This document shows positions 1 to 8,340 of a stretch of 64,000 nt of DNA, piece after piece; position 1 is the stretch's first letter; the number at the start of each line of letters is the position of its first letter. The position numbers and the translations under genes are program-made. Below the pieces are notes generated by a model that saw only the letters and a program-made list of their open reading frames with translations, made no database searches and was not told the origin of the DNA. This DNA comes from PZPK01 sp965230795 (GTDB lineage Bacteria; Pseudomonadota; Gammaproteobacteria; Pseudomonadales; Oleiphilaceae): contig OZ246020.1 of the NCBI GenBank assembly GCA_965230795.1, positions 4,154,001 to 4,218,000 on the forward strand. Direction: 5' to 3'.

Positions 1-501
1 AATGTCATAAACACCTCCGAGTGCACCATGAGGCCCTTTGCCGGCATTACCGGTGTTTTGAATGGTGACCGAACCGTCAGCAACATAATCAAAGAAAAAG
101 CCGCCCAAGCTCGGCGCCGTCGCACCCGGAGTAATCCCCGGCGCATCAACAAAGCGGATATCTTCAATCTCAAAGCGCGCCTGATTCTCAGAGGAGAACT
201 CAAAAACAATCGCGCCATCATTCAATATATCAAGATAAAAACGATACTCGGCATAGTCATTGGGGTCCGCGGCAGAAGCCATGCGCACACCCTGAAGCGC
301 AATACCATAGGTGTCGTCAAAATAAGCCACTTCGCCAATTGTGGTGCGAGCCTCCAGGTCCAGAGTCAGACCTGACTGACCGCTCACCCCGGACAGATCC
401 TCATCTCCCAGCGCTTTCAGCTCACCAAGAGCCGGCATGGTGAAAGTCGCACAGGACAGCAACACCCATACAGACCTTTTTGTTTTTCGAAACAAAGCCA
501 T
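1..501 (-). CDS. Secreted protein, third paralogue of a DUF6160-like operon (3' end cut by the window)
   Basis: The reading frame is open from an ATG at 501 to the window edge (167 residues, no stop seen), so only the N-terminal part is visible. A signal peptide (basic MALFRKTKRS, hydrophobic core, PALG) is followed by ELKALGDEDLSGVSGQSGL, matching the mature N-termini of the next two genes (EL..L.D.DL..V.GQ.G). The rest is rich in Asp, Gly and short beta-prone stretches. The start lies 14 nt after the stop of the upstream paralogue, so it is the third gene of one transcript. The signature resembles proteins annotated DUF6160; that name is from memory. Function unknown; an exported surface or periplasmic protein is the only safe inference. 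Confidence 0.8.
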   Translation of the reverse strand, partial: MALFRKTKRSVWVLLSCATFTMPALGELKALGDEDLSGVSGQSGLTLDLEARTTIGEVAYFDDTYGIALQGVRMASAADPNDYAEYRFYLDILNDGAIVFEFSSENQARFEIEDIRFVDAPGITPGATAPSLGGFFFDYVADGSVTIQNTGNAGKGPHGALGGVYDI

Positions 502-515
502 TCCACACATCTCGT

Positions 516-1046
516 TTAGGGTGTTGGGAATACCAGCAAGTTACCCTCCAGAGTAACGTCGCCGCCCATTTCAACCGTCATCAAATCAACCTGCTCGAAC
601 CCCGCGTCTGTAGGCCGCGAGGTACTGCTTGTCGCCAAGGTGAACTGAAAATCATTGAATCTCAGGGAATCAGGCAGGCCGATTTCAATCACGTCCCGAT
701 TGAACAATGCACCATCACCACCAAACCCTGAGGAAATAGTTTTCACCTGAAGCGTCAACCCTTCAAACGCCACCGAACCTCTCAGGTTATCGATAACGAA
801 CCAGCCACCATCCTGTTGCGTTTGGGCAGAAATCCGCGCACCACAAACTTTGCCCGCTTCTTCACAACCACCAAAATAGGAATCGGATAACGGCCCACCA
901 TTCTCGTTAATGGTCACCTCGCCGGTCAGATAAACGCCACTTTGACCCGTTACATCCGCCAAATCATCATCCGATATGCTCGCCAGCTCCGCGTTGAGGA
1001 TAGCCGGAGCAAGCATGACTGCGATCAACATCCAATTCTTACTCAT
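516..1046 (-). CDS. Secreted protein, second paralogue of the DUF6160-like operon
   Basis: 176 residues from the ATG at 1046. A longer frame begins at 1079, but the 1046 start gives a clean signal peptide (MSKNWMLIAVMLAPAILNA) and lies 4 nt after the upstream stop. The mature protein begins ELASISDDDLADVTGQSGV, the shared signature of this operon, then runs into a beta-rich acidic region. Two cysteines about eight residues apart (near residues 60-70) could form a disulfide. The C-terminus ends in hydrophobic LEGNLLVFPTP. Middle gene of a three-gene minus-strand operon. Function unknown; the repeated N-terminal motif directly after the cleavage site suggests a common sorting or assembly role (inference). 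Confidence 0.8.
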   Translation of the reverse strand: MSKNWMLIAVMLAPAILNAELASISDDDLADVTGQSGVYLTGEVTINENGGPLSDSYFGGCEEAGKVCGARISAQTQQDGGWFVIDNLRGSVAFEGLTLQVKTISSGFGGDGALFNRDVIEIGLPDSLRFNDFQFTLATSSTSRPTDAGFEQVDLMTVEMGGDVTLEGNLLVFPTP

Positions 1047-1050
1047 ACTA

Positions 1051-2106
1051 TCAAGGCTCCAGATCGCGGAATTTGACATCCAGGTATTGAATCAACAGAC
1101 CTTCAACCTTTGCTGAACCAAGACTGGTGCCACTAATCTGCAAGTCATTCACCGCAATATTGCTGCGGTAGGCGGGATTACTGTAGTAGTCATCAAAGAA
1201 AGCATAGGCAGCATCGCCTTCCGGCGTACCGTCTGAAAGACCCGTCACGACATCAATGTTGTTGATATATTCATGGGTAATCTGGGCAATCTCCAGGGTC
1301 AATCCCCCTGTCACATTGTCCGCACCTATATAAAGAGGCTGGAACGAGTGCCCCAGTGCCAACTCCATTTGAAAGTCCTGCATCTTAACGCTTGAACCAC
1401 AGGCTTCGTCTGCCTGGGTACAGGTACTGATTTCCAACTCAGGCGTGTAAAAGTTCAGGCGAAACTCCGCCGCCATTTTACTTTGGTCTTCATCACCCCA
1501 GAGCCGCAAATATGAACCATCAAAGACCGCACTTTTCGCATGAAAATTAAGATTACGAGCAGGCTCGGCGTCGACATTGATTTCCAGCTCCAAACCAAGA
1601 TCCGGCCGCTCGCCATTGGCCCATGATCCGCTTGATGGGCGACTGGAACAGGTACCGCTGCCTTGAGTCGCGGAGGGATCAAGACAATCGTAGCCAACTG
1701 CACTATCCACTTTGGTGGGCGCAGAAAACTGCAGGACCGCTTCACCTGCCAAACCAATATCATCACCGTCGACCAGATCTACCTCAAAGGGATTGGTCAA
1801 ACGACCGATATTAACGGGGTCCAGCGTGGCACCATAATTACTGCCGGACCGGGCGACATAAAGCTGGTTAACATTGATGACAACGGGATCACCATCCTGG
1901 TTGGTCACTCCGGTGATACGAAATATTTTATCTTCCGAAGGATTGTGTCCGTGACTGAAGACGAAGTCCTCCATCACCAGGCCGATGCCTTGACCATCCA
2001 CTTCAGCAAGATCATTGTCGGAAAGCGACTGTAACTCCGCATTGGCCAACGAACTTGCTGCGACAAGGCCAAGCGCCAGAATTCTATGACGAATAAATAG
2101 AGACAT
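1051..2106 (-). CDS. Secreted protein, first paralogue of the DUF6160-like operon
   Basis: 351 residues. The signal peptide (MSLFIRHRILALGLVAASSLANA) is followed by ELQSLSDNDLAEVDGQGIGL, the signature shared with the two downstream genes. The body is acidic and beta-rich, with cysteine pairs in CLDPSATQGSGTC and CTQADEAC, likely disulfides of an exported protein. It is the largest and promoter-proximal gene; a perfect inverted repeat lies just upstream of its start. All three paralogues differ in length and diverge after the shared 20-residue start, so they look like one secretion or assembly class with different cargo parts. Probably DUF6160 family; no function assigned. Confidence 0.85.
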   Translation of the reverse strand: MSLFIRHRILALGLVAASSLANAELQSLSDNDLAEVDGQGIGLVMEDFVFSHGHNPSEDKIFRITGVTNQDGDPVVINVNQLYVARSGSNYGATLDPVNIGRLTNPFEVDLVDGDDIGLAGEAVLQFSAPTKVDSAVGYDCLDPSATQGSGTCSSRPSSGSWANGERPDLGLELEINVDAEPARNLNFHAKSAVFDGSYLRLWGDEDQSKMAAEFRLNFYTPELEISTCTQADEACGSSVKMQDFQMELALGHSFQPLYIGADNVTGGLTLEIAQITHEYINNIDVVTGLSDGTPEGDAAYAFFDDYYSNPAYRSNIAVNDLQISGTSLGSAKVEGLLIQYLDVKFRDLEP

Positions 2107-2110
2107 AATT

Positions 2111-2130
2111 TAAATCAGCGTCCTGATTTA
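2111..2130. promoter_or_regulatory. Perfect inverted repeat upstream of the DUF6160-like operon
   Basis: TAAATCAG, a CGTC spacer, then CTGATTTA: an exact 8-bp inverted repeat 4 nt upstream of the start at 2106. It would lie in the 5' leader over the ribosome binding region, so it could be an operator or a translation-controlling hairpin. No T-run follows on the coding strand, so it is not a classical terminator. Confidence 0.4.
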
Positions 2131-2283
2131 GCAATGAGTTCGGAAAAGTATACCGAGACGGCTAATTAGAACACGGGAGACGCCGCAAAACTTTACAGTC
2201 GTTCACAAATCGACCAAGCGATTTTTGCGGGTTTTGCGAGTCAGTACACAAGATCGAGCTTTATGCACTTTCCAAGACGGGAA

Positions 2284-3258
2284 TTACTTCAGTAGACCGA
2301 CCTCTTTGTAATAGCGTTCGGCTCCAGTATGAAGCGGCGCAGTCAGCCTGTCCCGAATCATGTTTTCCCGCTGCAGATTGTGGAACGCCGGATGGAGCTG
2401 GGTAAAGGTATCAAAATTCTCGAATACCGCTTTAACCACCTGATATACCATTTCATCTCCAGCATCTGCCGAAACAACCAGGGTTGCACCAACTCCGAAG
2501 GTCTCAACATCGGCCTCATTACCACGGTACATATTGCCCGGGATGGTCACTTCGCGATAGTAGCTGTACTTCTTCGTCATTAAATCGATCACGTCGGCAC
2601 TGACCGAAACCAGGTTGCTGTCACAGATGTTGGTAGCTTCTTTGATCGATCCACTGGGATGACCGACAACAAACACCATGGCATCGAAGCGATCCTGGCA
2701 CAGAGCTTCAGATTGCTCTGAGGATTTCAGCTCAAAGACTCTCAGGAAATTACTATGGGTCCAGCCCATTTCCTTCAAAAGAAAATCAAAAGTTGCACGC
2801 TGTCCTGATCCTACATTGCCAATATTGATGCGCTTGCCTTTCAAGTCTGCAAAAGTACTTATATCAGAGTCTTTTCGCGCCAGTACTGTGAATGGCTCCG
2901 GATGCAGGGAGAAAACAGACCGCAGCTTCTTGTCAGCCCCCGCGTCCTTAAACTCGTCGCTACCGTGATAGGCGTGATATTGAACGTCGGACTGGACAAC
3001 GGCCATGTCAAGATCTCGCTCCCTGACCTTGGTCACGTTGTAAACTGATCCCTTGGTGCTCTCGACCGCACAGCGAATACCATGCTCGCTGCGCTTGCGA
3101 TTCACCATACGGCAAATTGAACCGCCAGTCGGGTAATAGACTCCCGTCACACCACCAGTACCGATAATAACGTACTGGGAGTCCGCAGCCATGGTCGATA
3201 CCGAAGCGGAACACAACAACAAAACAGCAACAGCCATTCCCGCGAACATCGTTTTCAT
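2284..3258 (-). CDS. TAXI family TRAP-type solute-binding protein
   Basis: 324 residues, a normal length for the family. A signal peptide (about 1-24, ending STMA) is followed by YVIIGTGGVTGVYYPTGGSICRMVN, the characteristic TAXI opening, then GIRCAVESTKGSVYNV and a core with GKRINIGNVGSGQRATFDFLL. These periplasmic proteins bind small carboxylates or amino acids and hand them to a fused DctQM membrane protein. No membrane TRAP component lies next to it here, so it is an orphan binding subunit or works with a distant permease. A GGGAGT ribosome site precedes the ATG. Convergent or divergent partners are absent; the upstream lipoprotein is on the same strand, 118 bp away. Confidence 0.88.
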   Translation of the reverse strand: MKTMFAGMAVAVLLLCSASVSTMAADSQYVIIGTGGVTGVYYPTGGSICRMVNRKRSEHGIRCAVESTKGSVYNVTKVRERDLDMAVVQSDVQYHAYHGSDEFKDAGADKKLRSVFSLHPEPFTVLARKDSDISTFADLKGKRINIGNVGSGQRATFDFLLKEMGWTHSNFLRVFELKSSEQSEALCQDRFDAMVFVVGHPSGSIKEATNICDSNLVSVSADVIDLMTKKYSYYREVTIPGNMYRGNEADVETFGVGATLVVSADAGDEMVYQVVKAVFENFDTFTQLHPAFHNLQRENMIRDRLTAPLHTGAERYYKEVGLLK

Positions 3259-3376
3259 TCAAGGACTCCCATTCAAATCCTGCGACTAAAACTGCTATTT
3301 TGATCAAAGACTATTTAACATAGACCAAAAAAGTGCGTGCAGCATAATCCTTCACACGATTTCTACAGCAGGCTCT

Positions 3377-4135
3377 TCAGAGTTTCAGAGAATCCCCTTC
3401 TTGCTCTTTCACAGCACTCAAACTCGCAGAGAACTCATCGCCGGACTGGGGTGTTTTTGTCAACGCGACCTGCAGATCCTGCAATCCCAGATTCATCAGC
3501 GCATGCAGCTCTCTCATGTCGACGGGCGCTCCCCATAAATCTGAACGCGGCGCAAGCTCATGGGTCCAGTTCTGAATGACGGTTGCCAGGTCCGCGGTAG
3601 GCACGAGAGATAGATCAGCAACCAAAGCTTTTTGCCCCACGGCTCTGTTCCGATAGGGGGAATCAACAGCTACCAGAATAGGGCCTCGCGTTTCCCGATA
3701 GTCCAATCTCTGCAGAATCTCGCGCTCTCGTTGCGCATCTGAAAACTCCGCCAGGTGTGCGCACACGCCGCGTTTGAAATGGCCACTGGTTCGCGTCAAA
3801 TCACCGGTTTTCCGGACAGGAAGGTAGGTCACCAGAAAATCCCGATTGGGCGCGACAGTGGGGCGACTCGCGTCGCCATGTTCGAATAGGGCTCTACAGG
3901 CTGTTTTTGCTCGCCCACTATCGGCTTCCCTTGATGTACCCAAAAGCATATAGGCGAATCCGGTCGTGCGCATGTCCGGATGTTGGCCCAAGCCCAATGG
4001 GTGCGCCTTGGCGACATAGTTCATCGGCAGCACGTCATTACTCATTGACGCCTGCTTGGAGGTACCGCTGTGTTGACACGCAGTTAAGGCCAGTGAGACC
4101 AGGCCAGCCAATACAATTCGAAAACGTATATTCAT
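3377..4135 (-). CDS. Hypothetical lipoprotein
   Basis: 252 residues from the ATG at 4135; the frame extends to 4168 but the inner start gives a proper lipoprotein signal (MNIRFRIVLAGLVSLALTAC, lipobox LTAC). No domain recognised. It contains a DFLVTYLPVRKTGD segment and a conserved-looking C-terminal MRELHALMNLGLQDLQVALTKT. The sequence reads as a globular periplasmic domain anchored to a membrane. It shares strand with the downstream TAXI protein but a 118-bp gap separates them, so co-transcription is possible, not shown. Confidence 0.75.
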   Translation of the reverse strand: MNIRFRIVLAGLVSLALTACQHSGTSKQASMSNDVLPMNYVAKAHPLGLGQHPDMRTTGFAYMLLGTSREADSGRAKTACRALFEHGDASRPTVAPNRDFLVTYLPVRKTGDLTRTSGHFKRGVCAHLAEFSDAQREREILQRLDYRETRGPILVAVDSPYRNRAVGQKALVADLSLVPTADLATVIQNWTHELAPRSDLWGAPVDMRELHALMNLGLQDLQVALTKTPQSGDEFSASLSAVKEQEGDSLKL

Positions 4136-4468
4136 AAAATCTGTTCCTCTCCATTTTTCTAACACCATCCTCCTCTTTTAATTGAGGTTGCGCGCCAGAA
4201 GAAGCATTTCCACTCCACAGCAAAAGAAGCTCTTATATTTAGCATAGCTTCCTAAAGTGTTTTTTTAACTTTGTTCAATAATATTTTGTTATTAAATATT
4301 TTTTTAAATAATAAATTATGAAAACACTGCTGCCACCAGTGATCAGAATCGCTGCAAGGCAAACACACCGGTCGCGCAACCCTTCCTCATTTCCCCCCAT
4401 TGCAATTCTTAACAATGGCCACGCGCAGAGCTGCTAGACTTACCTACAGTTGGCAAACAAGGTCACCT
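4136..4468. other. AT-rich divergent intergenic region
   Basis: About 330 bp between a leftward lipoprotein and a rightward cyclase. 4235-4325 is strikingly AT-rich for this genome, with T- and A-tracts (TTTTTTTAACTTTG, ATTTTTTTAAATAATAAATT), consistent with a curved or H-NS/MvaT-type silencer-bound divergent promoter. No ORF or RNA gene is evident. Confidence 0.5.
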
Positions 4469-6199
4469 ATGAATCCGCTGATTAAACCAGCTTTCTCTCT
4501 GATGAATCGCTTGAGCTATCGCAACAAATTTGCGCTCATCGCTTCGTTGTTTACGATCCCTTTGATACTGCTGTCGGTCCCACTGGCCTTCAACTATCAC
4601 ACCCAGGCCGATCAGGCCTTGGCCACTCGTAAAGGCATGGAACACTTCCAGGAAGCCACGTTATTGATCAAAGACATGGAGAAACTAAGGGATACGTCTC
4701 TGGTGTACTTTGTGCAGAAACGGCAGCGCTTCGAGAATCATTACCTTGAAGCGCGCGACAATGTCCAACAGCGAATCGACACACTGAAGACAAGATTCAG
4801 TCAGGCCCGGCATCTTAATTTTCTAGAAAAGCTCGCCACAGACATCGACAACAATCGCCTCTTTCCCGGTAATGAAGGCGCCCGTATTCATGTCGTATTT
4901 CAGAATGCGAATATTCTGGTAGAACAGATCTACCTTTGGCGACTAAAGCTGTCTTACGAATTCGTGTCGAAATCCAGTACCAATCCTTTTGTCATTGCAC
5001 TACTGGACATCGTTAACAACAGCTACACCTATCTGTTTGCCCTGGGTGAAGCTAGAGCTTTTGGGAGCTTTTATCTGCAACAGCAGTTTATCGACTCGCA
5101 AGGAATTGAACTGGTAGACAATACCTTTCAAACGCTTAATCGTCTGGCTCGAGACATTGAAGTCCGAGAGGCTGAATATGAGGCGCTCTTTACCCGCTTT
5201 CCAGCTTTGCGCATGGAACGCCCCCGAGATCGCCTCGAAGCCGCTCGCGACTTGCTTGACGAACAACTTATCCAGGCAATTACACCTGATGGCGACCCTA
5301 TTGAATATTTCAACAACATCTCCAATATTGTGGACGCCTTCCATCGCTATAATCAGAGCCTCTTGAGAAAGGCCGATGAACTTCTGCTGACGCAGCTGCA
5401 CGAAACCCGGAAACAGCTCACCACCTTTTATGCTGCTGCAGTACTGGTAATATCACTACTAGCCTATCTGTTTATTGGCTTTTTCAGCTACATACGAGTC
5501 ACCATCAAGCAACTGGTGTCTTCCGCCCAACGAGTTGCCAGAGGTGAGTACAAGAACATCATTGAGATTTCCGCCCGGGATGAGCTTCAATTGTTGGCAA
5601 AAGCCATGGATGAAATGCGCCTTAAATTGAAGGCTCGTGAGGATGAGCTCACGGAGATCGGTCAGACCGACGGTCTGACACAGCTGAAGAATCGAAAATT
5701 TTTCGACGAGAGTTTCCCCATATTCCTATCTAGCAGCAGTCGACACAACACCCCCTTGTGTGTCGTCATGATGGACATCGACCACTTCAAAGCCATCAAT
5801 GATACATACGGACATCAGGCCGGTGATTATTGCCTGAAACAAACTGCCGATTTATTTCGAGACCAGTTCAAGCGTCAGAGCGATATCGTAGCGCGCTACG
5901 GCGGTGAGGAATTCATTGCTATTCTTTATGGAAGCGGTGAAGCAGACGCTTTGCGTCAAACTGAAGAATTGCGTCGCAATATTGAACAGTACCCATTTCA
6001 ATACGGTGATATCAAACTCAGTATCACCGCCAGTTTCGGTATCGCCGCCCTTGAACCCGGTATCGAAGCCAGTGAGTCTCAGATTCTGGGCCTTGCAGAC
6101 GAAATGCTCTACCGGGCCAAGAATGAAGGCAGAAATCGCGTCGCCACCGGCATCTACCCACCTCCAGAGGAAAAGTTCCTTGCCGGAAACTCGATATGA
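4469..6199 (+). CDS. Membrane diguanylate cyclase (sensor-HAMP-GGDEF)
   Basis: 576 residues from the ATG at 4469 (AAGG just upstream); an in-frame start at 4400 would add 23 residues and is less likely. Order: TM1 near 25-40 (LIASLFTIPLILLSVPLAF), a large periplasmic helical sensor, TM2 (AAVLVISLLAYLFIGFFSYI), HAMP linker, then GGDEF. The active site is RYGGEEF and an RxxD inhibitory site (RQSD) sits exactly five residues upstream, so this should be an active, product-inhibited cyclase making c-di-GMP. FDIDHF-type metal site is present as MDIDHF. Its stop overlaps the start of the DUF1329 gene, so the two are translated together. Confidence 0.9.
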   Translation: MNPLIKPAFSLMNRLSYRNKFALIASLFTIPLILLSVPLAFNYHTQADQALATRKGMEHFQEATLLIKDMEKLRDTSLVYFVQKRQRFENHYLEARDNVQQRIDTLKTRFSQARHLNFLEKLATDIDNNRLFPGNEGARIHVVFQNANILVEQIYLWRLKLSYEFVSKSSTNPFVIALLDIVNNSYTYLFALGEARAFGSFYLQQQFIDSQGIELVDNTFQTLNRLARDIEVREAEYEALFTRFPALRMERPRDRLEAARDLLDEQLIQAITPDGDPIEYFNNISNIVDAFHRYNQSLLRKADELLLTQLHETRKQLTTFYAAAVLVISLLAYLFIGFFSYIRVTIKQLVSSAQRVARGEYKNIIEISARDELQLLAKAMDEMRLKLKAREDELTEIGQTDGLTQLKNRKFFDESFPIFLSSSSRHNTPLCVVMMDIDHFKAINDTYGHQAGDYCLKQTADLFRDQFKRQSDIVARYGGEEFIAILYGSGEADALRQTEELRRNIEQYPFQYGDIKLSITASFGIAALEPGIEASESQILGLADEMLYRAKNEGRNRVATGIYPPPEEKFLAGNSI

Positions 6200-7557
6200 C
6201 ATCGAATCTACGATTCATTCCACCTCACAAGCCTATACCACTGTTGTTCGCATTACTGGCGACAGCGCTCTTATCCAGTCAATCGGTAATCGCATCTGAT
6301 GATCGTATCCGCCACATTGGCGCGATTGTTACCGCATCGGATGATGGCAGTGTTCCGGCGTGGAGTGGTGGCCTCCCCATCGAGCACAAATCCGCTTCCG
6401 AACATCATCGAAATCCTTTTGCCGACGAAAAGCCCCTGTTCACTATTACTCAGAGTAACTATCGACAATACCAGGAACGGCTATCACCGGGATTGATTGC
6501 ACTGCTGGAAGCCTACCCCGATACCTTCGCCATCCCTGTCTACCCCAGCCATCGCACGACCCGTTACCCAGATTGGTACTATGAGAATTCAAAACACGCA
6601 GATCAGTCCTTTCTAAGTGAAAACGGCAGCGTGCTTGAAAATGCTGTGGCGGGCGTAAACTTTCCAGCCCCCAAAAACGGGGTTGAGGTCATCTGGAATC
6701 ATCTCACCCGCTGGCGTGGTCGCTACACGGTACTAAATTACAGCGATGCCATCGTCTACGCTGATGGTGAACGCAAACTTATTCGAGGCAAACGGGAAGT
6801 AGGCTATGAAATTCATCGCCAGGCTGACCAAATCCAAGCTGAAAGGCAGGTACTGCTTTACTATCTTTCCTACATTACCGCCCCCGCAAAACTGGCAGGC
6901 GGAGCGCTACTGGCGATCGACTTCCTTAATCACAAACTCAACCCTCGTAAAGCCTGGTCCTATGACGCCGGCCAGCGCCGGGTAAAACGATTACCCTACA
7001 TTACTTATGATTCTCCCGCCATCATGGCAGAAAGCCTGCGCACTGCCGACGACACGGATCTCTTCAATGGCTCTCCCGACCGATTTCAGTGGAACCTTCT
7101 GGGCCGGCGCATCATGTATGTACCTTACAACAACTATGCCCTCACCTCCCCGGAGCTAAGCTATGATGAGATCCTGACGCCAAAACACATCAACCCCGAA
7201 CACACGCGTTTCGAGGCGCACAGAGTCTGGGAAGTGGAAGGAATTCTGAAGACCTCGGAATACCACATCTACAGCAAAAGGAGATTTCTGGTTGATGAAG
7301 ACAGCTGGTCCATCCTTGTCAGTGATCAGTACGACCACGAGGGGAAAATCTGGCGAATAGGTCTCGGATTCGCTAAGCACTACTACGAAGTACCGGTCAC
7401 TTTTTCAGCTGTTGACGTCATCCATGACCTTAAAAGCCGAGATTATCATGCAGGCAGCCTCACCAATGAAGAGCGAATCAGCATGGAGTTTTTCGATGAG
7501 ATCCCTTCGCCTTCCTACTTCACACCGGCAGGGCTTCGCGCCAAGCTGAAACAGTAG
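6196..7557 (+). CDS. DUF1329 exported protein
   Basis: 453 residues with a signal peptide (LLFALLATALLSSQSVIAS), as usual for DUF1329 (about 450). Family hallmarks: the N-terminal DGSVPAWSGG-like segment, YTVLNYSDAIVYADGERKLIRGKREVGYEIH, AYDAGQRRVKRLPYITYDSP and the late KRRFLVDEDSWSILVSDQYDHEGKIWRIG. DUF1329 proteins are outer-membrane or periplasmic, related to lipoprotein-sorting LolA/B-like folds, often near export or hydrophobic-compound genes. The ATG overlaps the cyclase stop (ATGA), so it is translationally coupled to c-di-GMP signalling here. Role not established. Confidence 0.88.
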   Translation: MTSNLRFIPPHKPIPLLFALLATALLSSQSVIASDDRIRHIGAIVTASDDGSVPAWSGGLPIEHKSASEHHRNPFADEKPLFTITQSNYRQYQERLSPGLIALLEAYPDTFAIPVYPSHRTTRYPDWYYENSKHADQSFLSENGSVLENAVAGVNFPAPKNGVEVIWNHLTRWRGRYTVLNYSDAIVYADGERKLIRGKREVGYEIHRQADQIQAERQVLLYYLSYITAPAKLAGGALLAIDFLNHKLNPRKAWSYDAGQRRVKRLPYITYDSPAIMAESLRTADDTDLFNGSPDRFQWNLLGRRIMYVPYNNYALTSPELSYDEILTPKHINPEHTRFEAHRVWEVEGILKTSEYHIYSKRRFLVDEDSWSILVSDQYDHEGKIWRIGLGFAKHYYEVPVTFSAVDVIHDLKSRDYHAGSLTNEERISMEFFDEIPSPSYFTPAGLRAKLKQ

Positions 7558-7579
7558 CCCTAAACATTGGAGTGCTGCC

Positions 7580-8257
7580 ATGTGCGGCCGCTTTAACGTC
7601 ACAGATGATCCCTTTCTGCAACAACTAATGCAGTCCCTGAAGCTGCCAGATCAGCGCCCGAAAACCAGCGAGGACATCGCACCTGGAGCCTCGATTTCCA
7701 TTGTCGCGGACCGGAATCAACAGCGAGGCTTGCATAGCGCCATCTGGTGGCTGCTGCTTGACAAGGAAACACTCAAACCAAACTATCGCTACACAACCTT
7801 TAATAGCCGCAGCGATCAGATTCATCGCAAATCCGCGTTATCCTATCAGGCATTTCGTCATCAACGTTGCATCATACCCGCAAGCGGCTTTGTCGAGGGG
7901 CTGGGCGACAAGAAGCACTACTTCCAAATTCAACCTACGGGTCAGGCGATTGCTTTCGGCGGCCTCTACAGGGAATGGATTCATCCACACACTGGCGAGC
8001 ATGCGTTCTCCGCGTCAATCATCACCCTTCCACCCCACCCGAAACTGAAGCATATCCACCCTAAATCCATGCCCCTGATGCTTCCTCTTGATGCGGACTC
8101 ACTGGACCAGTGGCTCGATCCAGACTACACCGGCACCGAGAGATTTGAACACTGGCTTAATCCTACTATCAGAACGAACTTATGCGTCACCCCCATTGAC
8201 CGCCCCTCAAGAAAACAAAGCGTTGGTGCTCCCGAAATTATCACCGCAGATTTGTAG
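7580..8257 (+). CDS. SRAP (YedK/HMCES-type) abasic-site crosslinking protein
   Basis: 225 residues. It begins MCGRFNVT; in this family Met1 is removed and Cys2 forms a thiazolidine crosslink with abasic sites in single-stranded DNA, protecting them from cleavage. Other hallmarks: ARSETI-equivalent TFNSRSDQIHRKSALSYQAFRHQRCIIPASGFVEG, the GLYREW segment, and H-P-K-S-M-P-L-M-L (conserved catalytic His with IHPKSMPLML). A GGAG ribosome site lies 8 nt before the ATG. The gene is 22 bp after the DUF1329 gene but is probably functionally unrelated. Intact and full length. Confidence 0.93.
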   Translation: MCGRFNVTDDPFLQQLMQSLKLPDQRPKTSEDIAPGASISIVADRNQQRGLHSAIWWLLLDKETLKPNYRYTTFNSRSDQIHRKSALSYQAFRHQRCIIPASGFVEGLGDKKHYFQIQPTGQAIAFGGLYREWIHPHTGEHAFSASIITLPPHPKLKHIHPKSMPLMLPLDADSLDQWLDPDYTGTERFEHWLNPTIRTNLCVTPIDRPSRKQSVGAPEIITADL

Positions 8258-8340
8258 CTCTCGGACACTGTGAAATCGACAAGCCGGCAAGGACTGCTAT
8301 GTTTAATGTCATGCGTCACTAGTTTTGTTGGAATCCCCAA

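Noticed and set aside
4400..4468. Longer N-terminus for the GGDEF protein
   Set aside because: The start at 4469 has the better ribosome site and directly precedes the membrane segment; the extension adds basic residues without feature.
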